50,551 nucleotides of DNA from Alphaproteobacteria bacterium (lineage in GTDB: Bacteria > Pseudomonadota > Alphaproteobacteria > Sphingomonadales > Kordiimonadaceae), in assembly GCA_021774695.1 (NCBI GenBank), contig JAJFIU010000160.1, forward strand, positions 1-50,551, given 5' to 3'. This document shows, piece after piece, positions 44,948 through 50,551 of the stretch. Within the stretch, counting starts at the first letter, position 1, and every line of letters starts with the position of its first letter. The position numbers and the translations under genes were made by a program. The notes beneath the pieces are model-generated. The model was not told where the DNA came from, ran no database searches, and was given only the letters and a program-made list of their open reading frames with translations.

Positions 44948-45885
44948 CACTGGCCTCCTTCGAATTTTTGCCGCACGTCATGAGAGTGCTTTTCTCGCCA
45001 AGACTTGAAAAAGTTTTTGATATCGTCATCCAAAGTTTCCGGTAGCACAATCTTGAGCGTGACCCGTTGGTCTCCAGCCGCCTGGTTTTTACCAGCTTTG
45101 ATACCTTTACCTTTTAGCCGCAAGGTCTGGCCGCTGCTGGAACCAGCAGGAATATTCATCGATACCTTGCCGTATAGTGTTGGCACATCTATCTTTCCGC
45201 CGAGCACGGCCTCGTCCAACGTGATCGGCAGCTCAAGTAAAATATTTTTCTTGTCGCGGCTAAAATAGGGATGCGCGCCGATTGTTACCTTGATAAGAGC
45301 ATCACCGTTCGGACTGTCAGCATGACCCGGCAGACCTTTTCCTTTAAGGCGTAGTATTTGATTGTCATTGATGCCAGCAGGAATGGAAACATCAAGAGTA
45401 ACACCATCTGGCATGGTAACTCGTTTTTTCGCCCCCAACGCAGCGTCAAGGAAATCAACCTGAAGGCTGTATTGTATGTCTGCGCCTTTTAACGGTCGGT
45501 TAGCGCCTCCATACCCTTGTCTCCCACTTTTAGCATGGCCAAAAAGCTGCTCAAAAAGGTCGCTTTCGTTGGCAAAATCGGAAAAGCCGCCCGTATTATA
45601 ATACTGGTGCTGCGCGCCGGCCCCTGCGTGAGAGCGATAAGTTTGATGCGGCTGTTTTTCAGCGCCGGACATATCTATTTCTCCCCGATCAAATCGGGCG
45701 CGCTGTTCACTATCTTTCAGAAAGTTGTAAGCTGCCGAAACAGTCTTAAAACGTTTCTCCGCACCGCTGTCACCAGGATTGAGGTCAGGATGCAGTTTTT
45801 TGGCAAGGCGGCGATACGCAGCTTTGATTTCTTTGTCTGAGGCATCTGGTTTGACGCCTAAGGTTTCATATGGATTTTCGCTCAC
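44947..45885 (-). CDS. cbpA: DnaJ-class co-chaperone CbpA
   Basis: The 312-residue protein starts at GTG with GGAGAAAAG. It has a J domain with the HPD motif (KKLHPDLNPGD), a Gly-poor linker, and two C-terminal substrate-binding domains (VDFLDAALGAKKRVTMPDG; ILLELPITLDEAVLGGKIDVPTLYG), without the zinc-finger region of DnaJ. That makes it the CbpA type. It stimulates DnaK ATPase and handles misfolded proteins in stress or stationary phase. Its partner cbpM overlaps at the 3' end. An FNR-like box with a good -10 lies upstream. Confidence 0.94.
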   Translation of the reverse strand: MSENPYETLGVKPDASDKEIKAAYRRLAKKLHPDLNPGDSGAEKRFKTVSAAYNFLKDSEQRARFDRGEIDMSGAEKQPHQTYRSHAGAGAQHQYYNTGGFSDFANESDLFEQLFGHAKSGRQGYGGANRPLKGADIQYSLQVDFLDAALGAKKRVTMPDGVTLDVSIPAGINDNQILRLKGKGLPGHADSPNGDALIKVTIGAHPYFSRDKKNILLELPITLDEAVLGGKIDVPTLYGKVSMNIPAGSSSGQTLRLKGKGIKAGKNQAAGDQRVTLKIVLPETLDDDIKNFFKSWREKHSHDVRQKFEGGQ

Positions 45886-45966
45886 CTTTTCTCCAATCTA
45901 CATAACCAGAGCGCACGTTGAGCGCACTGAAGTAGCGCTAGTTTACGAAACTACGGACTGGCGGCC

Positions 45967-45980
45967 TTGACTTTGCTCAA
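45967..45980 (-). promoter_or_regulatory. FNR/FixK-like box and promoter of cbpA-cbpM
   Basis: TTGACTTTGCTCAA matches 8 of 10 positions. Leftward, TAAACT (45945-45940) lies within one base of the expected -10. It is paired with a rightward box 85 bp away in the same intergenic region. Confidence 0.65.
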
Positions 45981-46051
45981 AACTCCTCTCGCCAATCCGC
46001 ACTACTATAGGCCTCAGGTTTGCAGCAGGATGCCAAAAGGAAGGCTGGTTA

Positions 46052-46065
46052 TTGACGAGGGTCAA
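46052..46065 (+). promoter_or_regulatory. FNR/FixK-like box and promoter of the nucleotide-recycling operon
   Basis: TTGACGAGGGTCAA is a symmetric variant with 8 of 10 positions. GAGAAT (46087-46092) is within one base of the -10 for a box at -41.5, giving transcription from about 46100. The first gene starts at 46127. Confidence 0.7.
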
Positions 46066-46126
46066 GGTGAACGGGCAATTTGTATTGAGAATGAACAATA
46101 GCACATTTCAACACTGAGAGTTCTAT

Positions 46127-47620
46127 ATGCTCAAGCTAAAACGGATCGCAATCGATACATACGGTGAAAACGTCGCTTTTTTAGCGCGCAATTGCATCAT
46201 ATACCGACCTGAGGAATATCAAGCTTTCAAGAAAATTGAAGTTGTGTACCAAGGTAATATACTGTTGGCATCACTACTTATTGTTGACGACGAAAACATT
46301 GTTGGCGCCAACGAACTTGGCTTATCTGAACAGGCGTTTGCTCGCATCGGTCTGTCAGAGAATGATCCGGTAAGCATTGCGCCAGCTGAACCGCCGCGCA
46401 GTCTTGACCATCTTCGCAAAAAAATCCACGGCCACACACTCGACGCGCCGCAAATTGAAGAAATTATCTCCGATATTGCAAGCCACCGCTATTCTGAAAT
46501 GGAAATTGCTGCGTTTCTTGTTTCCTCTGCGGGTTTCATGACAACAACGGAGATGTTGGCCTTAACCCGGGCAATGGCAAAGGTTGGAAACCAGCTTACC
46601 TGGCCTGCCCCAATCATGGTAGACAAGCACTGTATTGGAGGCATTCCCGGCAATCGAACCTCTATGATCGTGGTGCCTATTTTGGCCGCACACGGCTTGC
46701 CAATCGCTAAAACCTCGTCGCGCGCAATCACGTCTCCGGCCGGCACTGCCGACACGATGGAAGTATTGGCGCGGGTAGACCTTTCCATGCATGAAATGCA
46801 AAAGGTTGTGAATGACTGTGGTGGTTGTTTGGTATGGGGTGGGCACGTTAACCTGTCACCCGCTGATGACATCCTGATTTCCGTTGAGCGACCACTTTCA
46901 ATCGATACACGAGAGCAGATGGTTGCTTCGATTATGTCAAAAAAAATGTCGGCAGGTTCAACCCATCTGCTTATCGACATACCCATCGGGCCTACTGCAA
47001 AAGTTCGTGGTCACGGTGACGCCATGCGTCTTAGAAAGTTGTTTGAATATGTTGGGCGAGAAATCGGCCTGCACGTTGAAGTGATTCAAACGGAAGGTAT
47101 CCAGCCAATAGGCCGGGGTATCGGCCCGGTTTTAGAGGCGCGCGATGTTATGGCTGTTTTATCTGGCAATCACGACGCGCCAGCAGACCTCCGTGAGAAA
47201 TCTCTGCAGTTGGCAGGGGCGCTTCTGGAGGCTGATCCAGCACTTGAAGGCGGATCAGGATATGCGCGAGCACGTCACTTGCTGGAATCAGGAGAAGCCC
47301 TTGCAGCAATGAACCGCATTATTGATGCGCAAGGTCGGCAAACTGAAGCTTTCTGCTCCGGCAAACTCACCGATGATGTGTTGGCACCAAAGACCGGTAC
47401 CATAACGGCCATCGATTGTTTTCGTATTAGTCGCATGGCGCGCTTGGCGGGTGCCCCCATGGATAAAGGGGCTGGTATTGATCTTTTTAAAAAAGTTGGC
47501 GATGTGGTCGAAATCGGCGAGCCACTATACCGCATTCATGCTTGCTTCCAATCTGATTTCAAATTCACCAAAGCTTTCGCCGATGAAGCGACCGGGTATC
47601 AGATCGGAAATAATCTGTGA
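46127..47620 (+). CDS. deoA: AMP phosphorylase / archaeal-type thymidine phosphorylase
   Basis: The 497-residue protein is longer than bacterial thymidine phosphorylase (about 440) because of an N-terminal domain of about 85 residues, as in archaeal AMP phosphorylases. The core shows [20 protein letters not shown], the [19 protein letters not shown] segment, and [15 protein letters not shown] with the phosphate- and base-binding residues. Archaeal members split AMP, CMP or UMP with phosphate to the base and ribose-1,5-bisphosphate. Bacterial copies are usually named putative thymidine phosphorylase. Its stop overlaps the PRPP synthetase start (GTGA), coupling the two. It has an FNR-like box. 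Confidence 0.92.
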   Translation: MLKLKRIAIDTYGENVAFLARNCIIYRPEEYQAFKKIEVVYQGNILLASLLIVDDENIVGANELGLSEQAFARIGLSENDPVSIAPAEPPRSLDHLRKKIHGHTLDAPQIEEIISDIASHRYSEMEIAAFLVSSAGFMTTTEMLALTRAMAKVGNQLTWPAPIMVDKHCIGGIPGNRTSMIVVPILAAHGLPIAKTSSRAITSPAGTADTMEVLARVDLSMHEMQKVVNDCGGCLVWGGHVNLSPADDILISVERPLSIDTREQMVASIMSKKMSAGSTHLLIDIPIGPTAKVRGHGDAMRLRKLFEYVGREIGLHVEVIQTEGIQPIGRGIGPVLEARDVMAVLSGNHDAPADLREKSLQLAGALLEADPALEGGSGYARARHLLESGEALAAMNRIIDAQGRQTEAFCSGKLTDDVLAPKTGTITAIDCFRISRMARLAGAPMDKGAGIDLFKKVGDVVEIGEPLYRIHACFQSDFKFTKAFADEATGYQIGNNL

Positions 47621-48507
47621 GTAATTGCACGCTCCATATCTATCCCGGTTACGAACAACCCGGTTCTGCGTTGGCCAAGTTACTTGGCTGTGACAGCAGC
47701 GCTATCGCACTTCATACGTTCCCCGACGGCGAAAGCCGAATTCGGGTTGGCGCAACAAATAACACAGCGCTTGTGTATGCGAGCCTTGATCATCCGAACG
47801 AAAAATTGGTCAATTTGATTTTTGTGGCCCAGGCACTGCGAGATATGGGTGCAAAGCGGGTTGTCCTCATATGTCCCTACCTTTGTTATATGCGCCAAGA
47901 TAAGGCGTTTCATAGCGGCGAAGCGGTTAGCCAACATGTGATCGGCGCTTTGCTGCCTCAGTCTTTCGACAGGATCCTTACCGTTGATCCGCATCTACAC
48001 CGCGTATCATCTCTTGATGAAATATTCCCCACCATCGAAGCCGATGCTTTGTCAGCTACTGGCCCGATTTCGGAAGCGATTAAGGGCGAAACGGCATTCG
48101 ATGGCGCGCTATTGGTTGGGCCTGACAGCGAGTCAGAACAATGGCTTGCAGCAGTGTCCGAGCGCACCGGGCTGGATTATATCATTGCCTCAAAGAAACG
48201 AAGCGGCGACCGAGACGTTATTGTCACTCTAGCAAATGCAGACCGCGCGAATGGTCGGCTTGCCATTATTGTTGACGATATTGTTTCGTCAGGCACGACT
48301 ATACGCCGCTGTGCCAGTCTTCTTCTTGATGCGGGGGCCAGTCGCGTTGAAGTAATAGCCGTGCATGCATTGTGCAACGATGATGACCAGAATCTCATGA
48401 CAGCAAGCGGCATATCCAGATTGCGGTCCTGCAACAGTGTTTTGCATGCAACCAATGCTATCGATTTGGCGTCTCTACTCGCTGATGCTCTGAAGAAAGA
48501 ACTATAA
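47617..48507 (+). CDS. prs: Ribose-phosphate pyrophosphokinase (archaeal-like, short)
   Basis: The 296-residue protein starts at a GTG overlapping the AMP phosphorylase stop. It has the PRPP-binding loop [12 protein letters not shown], the catalytic flexible-loop KKRSGDRDV, and [14 protein letters not shown] near the ATP site, with DPHLHR following. PRPP synthetase makes PRPP from ribose-5-phosphate and ATP. This copy is shorter than the usual bacterial enzyme (about 315) and nearer the archaeal class. It may use or interconvert products of the phosphorylase encoded upstream. The gene is separate from the usual housekeeping prs context, so it is probably an accessory copy. Confidence 0.92.
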   Translation: MSNCTLHIYPGYEQPGSALAKLLGCDSSAIALHTFPDGESRIRVGATNNTALVYASLDHPNEKLVNLIFVAQALRDMGAKRVVLICPYLCYMRQDKAFHSGEAVSQHVIGALLPQSFDRILTVDPHLHRVSSLDEIFPTIEADALSATGPISEAIKGETAFDGALLVGPDSESEQWLAAVSERTGLDYIIASKKRSGDRDVIVTLANADRANGRLAIIVDDIVSSGTTIRRCASLLLDAGASRVEVIAVHALCNDDDQNLMTASGISRLRSCNSVLHATNAIDLASLLADALKKEL

Positions 48508-48508
48508 C

Positions 48509-50128
48509 ATGACTATACAAATAAAATTCTGCGGGGCAGCGGGTACAGTCACCGGCTCCTGTTACTGGATTCACACACCCAATTGTCAGTTCCTTGTAGA
48601 CTGCGGCATGTTTCAGGGCTCGAAAACAATCAAGGCACTGAATTATGAGCCTTTCCCTTTTGATCCTACGGCGATTGATTTCCTGCTGCTAACCCATGCT
48701 CATATTGATCATGCCGGGCTACTGCCCAAACTGGTAAAGCACGGATTTTCGGGTCCGATCTATGCCACGGACGGCACGCGTGACTTATTAAGCTTCATGT
48801 TGCCGGACAGCGCCTATATTCAGGAAATGGAGGTGGACCGGCTAAACCGCCGCAACATGCAACGAGGAAAGCCCAAAGTTGAACCCACCTATACCCGCAA
48901 ACATGTAAACCAATGTCTTACGCAGTTTAGACCAATTGAATATGAATCCTGGGTTGATCTTGAACTGGTGCGAATACAGTTCTGGAACGCTGGTCATATA
49001 TTGGGCGCCGCTTCTATTGAAGTCGAAGTGCCGGGCAACTCTTTAGAGAGTGAGCCTCTAAAGCTATTATTTTCAGGTGATTTAGGACCTGATCATAAAG
49101 CTTTCCACCCAGACCCTGACGCACCAAATGGCTATGACTATCTCATTTGCGAGTCAACATATGGCGGCCGTGAACGTTCAGATGCCTCTCCAAAAGAGCG
49201 TCGCTCTCTCCTCGCTGGCGAAATCAATGAGGCGATGGAGGCTGGTGGCAATTTGGTTATCCCCGCTTTTGCCGTTGAACGCACGCAGGAATTGTTGCTC
49301 GACCTGTCTTACCTATTGAATAGCGGCGATATTCCGTCTGTACCCGTTTTTCTAGATTCTCCCCTTGCAATAAAAGTAACCTCCGTTTTCTCAGCCCACG
49401 CCAGTGAGTTGGAAGATATTGAAGGCAGGCCTGCCGCATTTAATCACCCAAGTTTTCATTTTACGGAAACCGCGGATATGAGTAAGGCAATTGCCCGATT
49501 TACTAGTGGCGCTATTATTTTGGCCGCCTCTGGTATGTGCGACGCGGGACGTATCCGACACCATCTTAAGAACCACCTGTGGCGGTCCCAATCGACCATA
49601 TTATTGGTTGGGTATCAGGCGGAAGGCACACTTGGGCGCATGTTGGAACAAGGAAAAAAACGGATAAAAATCCAAGGCGACGAGATTGAAGTGCGAGCAC
49701 GCATAAGAACGCTGGATACATATTCAGGGCATGCTGACGGGAGCGGTCTTGTCAAATGGATTGAGGAGCGTATGCCTCTAAAGCATCAGCTTTTCCTGAC
49801 TCATGGCTCAGAAGAAGCTATCAATGCGCTGCAAAAAAACCTTGTTGCTAACGGCTTTCCCTCCGGGCAGATCGTTACGCCAAAATTGGACGATGAGTAT
49901 GAACTGAGCGCAGCGGGCAGCAGGCGGGTGCATAAAGAAGCCGTTCGGCGAGTAGATCCAGCGATGATTGATAAACCCGATTGGCATAATGATTTGGCGC
50001 AGCTGACGCTGGATATACGGTCGCGCCTTGATCATGCGGCAAGTGACAAAGAACGCACCGAAATGCTGCTGAAACTCAAACATGCCTTTGACAATTCAAA
50101 GCACCAGAAGAAAAAACGACTACACTGA
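48509..50128 (+). CDS. MBL-fold beta-CASP RNA/nucleic-acid hydrolase
   Basis: The 539-residue protein has the metallo-beta-lactamase motif THAHIDHAGLLP (HxHxDH), the next metal His in NAGHILGA, an Asp in FSGDLG, and the beta-CASP region with VIPAFAVERTQELL and FLDSPLAIKVT. The late motifs YSGHADGSGL and FLTHGSEEA follow. The family includes YSH1/CPSF73-like endo- and exoribonucleases. It begins 1 bp after the PRPP synthetase stop, so RNA breakdown and nucleotide phosphorolysis appear coupled. A Lys-rich C-terminal tail (KHQKKKRLH) could bind nucleic acid. The stop is 32 bp from a convergent efflux gene. Confidence 0.93.
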   Translation: MTIQIKFCGAAGTVTGSCYWIHTPNCQFLVDCGMFQGSKTIKALNYEPFPFDPTAIDFLLLTHAHIDHAGLLPKLVKHGFSGPIYATDGTRDLLSFMLPDSAYIQEMEVDRLNRRNMQRGKPKVEPTYTRKHVNQCLTQFRPIEYESWVDLELVRIQFWNAGHILGAASIEVEVPGNSLESEPLKLLFSGDLGPDHKAFHPDPDAPNGYDYLICESTYGGRERSDASPKERRSLLAGEINEAMEAGGNLVIPAFAVERTQELLLDLSYLLNSGDIPSVPVFLDSPLAIKVTSVFSAHASELEDIEGRPAAFNHPSFHFTETADMSKAIARFTSGAIILAASGMCDAGRIRHHLKNHLWRSQSTILLVGYQAEGTLGRMLEQGKKRIKIQGDEIEVRARIRTLDTYSGHADGSGLVKWIEERMPLKHQLFLTHGSEEAINALQKNLVANGFPSGQIVTPKLDDEYELSAAGSRRVHKEAVRRVDPAMIDKPDWHNDLAQLTLDIRSRLDHAASDKERTEMLLKLKHAFDNSKHQKKKRLH

Positions 50129-50160
50129 TGCGCTAGTCGTCATAGTCTGTATCCGTACAG

Positions 50161-50551
50161 TTATTCCCGAGAAACAACCCGGGTATTATCAAATACTCGG
50201 TCACTTGGATGCAGAACAATAGCTTGCCCAACTTCCAGGCCGCCTACAACTTCAGCGTAACGGTTATTCATATGATCAATTTCAATGAGGGTAATACGTG
50301 CGCGCCCGTCACTGACAGCAAAAACTGCCCATTTTCCATCGTGCCTAAATAATGCCCCAATAGGAATAGTAAGCACATCGTCACTTTGCCAAACTAATAT
50401 ACCTACATCAACGCGGTAACCGTGGCCGAGACGCTGCCATTGTTCATACGGATCAGTAAGATCTATGATCACGTTTACCCGCTGCTCTTCTATGCCCAGA
50501 GTTGATACTTTAGTAAATCCAAACGGTTCTATAAGGCGCACAACGCCTGAT
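50161..50551 (-). CDS. Efflux periplasmic adaptor (HlyD/RND type), 5'-truncated by the window edge
   Basis: The frame is open to the end of the window, and its start lies beyond 50551. The visible C-terminal part (about 130 residues) matches a membrane-fusion protein beta-barrel and membrane-proximal domain: RVNVIIDLTDPYEQW, a GYRVDVGILVW strand, TIPIGALFRHDGKWAVFAVSDGRA, and GGLEVGQAIVLHPSD near the C-terminus. This is the usual end of adaptors of RND or ABC pumps. The transporter partner is probably beyond the window. It is unrelated in detail to the adaptor at 35844. Confidence 0.85.
   Translation of the reverse strand, partial: SGVVRLIEPFGFTKVSTLGIEEQRVNVIIDLTDPYEQWQRLGHGYRVDVGILVWQSDDVLTIPIGALFRHDGKWAVFAVSDGRARITLIEIDHMNNRYAEVVGGLEVGQAIVLHPSDRVFDNTRVVSRE

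Noticed and set aside
1-50551. Mobile elements, prophage genes or CRISPR arrays
   Set aside because: No transposase, integrase, phage structural gene, terminal inverted repeats or spaced direct repeats were recognised. The only repeats are the 196-bp duplication and two short tandem duplications.

Overview
The window looks like a chromosomal segment of a Gram-negative proteobacterium, most likely a marine, facultatively microaerobic alphaproteobacterium. The reasons are lipoprotein and Sec signals, the FixL/FixK-type regulators, and a laminarin-type glucan locus. The taxonomic call is inference only. No rRNA, tRNA, CRISPR array or transposase gene was seen.

Region 1 (1-8163) is a beta-glucan utilisation locus. 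A 5'-truncated GH1 beta-glucosidase, a GPH-family sugar symporter and a LacI regulator run rightward. They converge on a leftward pair of exported glycosidases, a GH3 lipoprotein and a GH16 laminarinase. A 42-bp perfect palindrome with a LacI-type core lies upstream of GH3. A DUF4136-like lipoprotein gene closes the region.

Region 2 (8164-50551) is a large hypoxia/energy-stress island. It encodes FtsH, a VIT1-like transporter, a polymer-forming membrane protein, a CBS protein, a host-attachment (baeRF-like) protein, an OmpR regulator, a hybrid kinase with a FixL-like PAS domain, a FixK/FNR-like regulator and UspA. Next come an N-formylglutamate-amidohydrolase / DUF1704 metallopeptidase / ATP-grasp cassette, a Na+/Ca2+ exchanger, NfeD-slipin and a formate/nitrite channel. 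An acs-pdhABC-acp operon, a molybdopterin formate dehydrogenase, a coiled-coil protein and a DevBCA-type exporter follow. PEP synthase, a P-type cation ATPase, CbpA/CbpM, an archaeal-type AMP phosphorylase / PRPP synthetase / beta-CASP nuclease operon and a partial efflux adaptor complete it.

The unifying signal is a 14-bp FNR/FixK box (TTGAT-N4-ATCAA and close variants). Fifteen good copies lie upstream of nearly every transcription unit in region 2, including five perfect ones. Many sit where the box centre falls at about -41.5 relative to a recognisable -10 element. With the FixL-like kinase and FixK-like regulator encoded in the middle, the island reads as a self-contained oxygen-responsive regulon. 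Its genes would rewire pyruvate, acetate and formate metabolism, recycle nucleotides and protect proteins and membranes.

Two parts look least explained. One is the amidohydrolase-DUF1704-ATP-grasp cassette, a possible amide-ligation and trimming system. The other is the nuclease-AMP phosphorylase-PRPP synthetase operon, possible RNA-to-PRPP recycling without RuBisCO. The island also carries a 196-bp direct duplication of the end of the VIT1-like gene bracketing the polymer-forming gene, and two short exact tandem duplications in front of regulatory genes.
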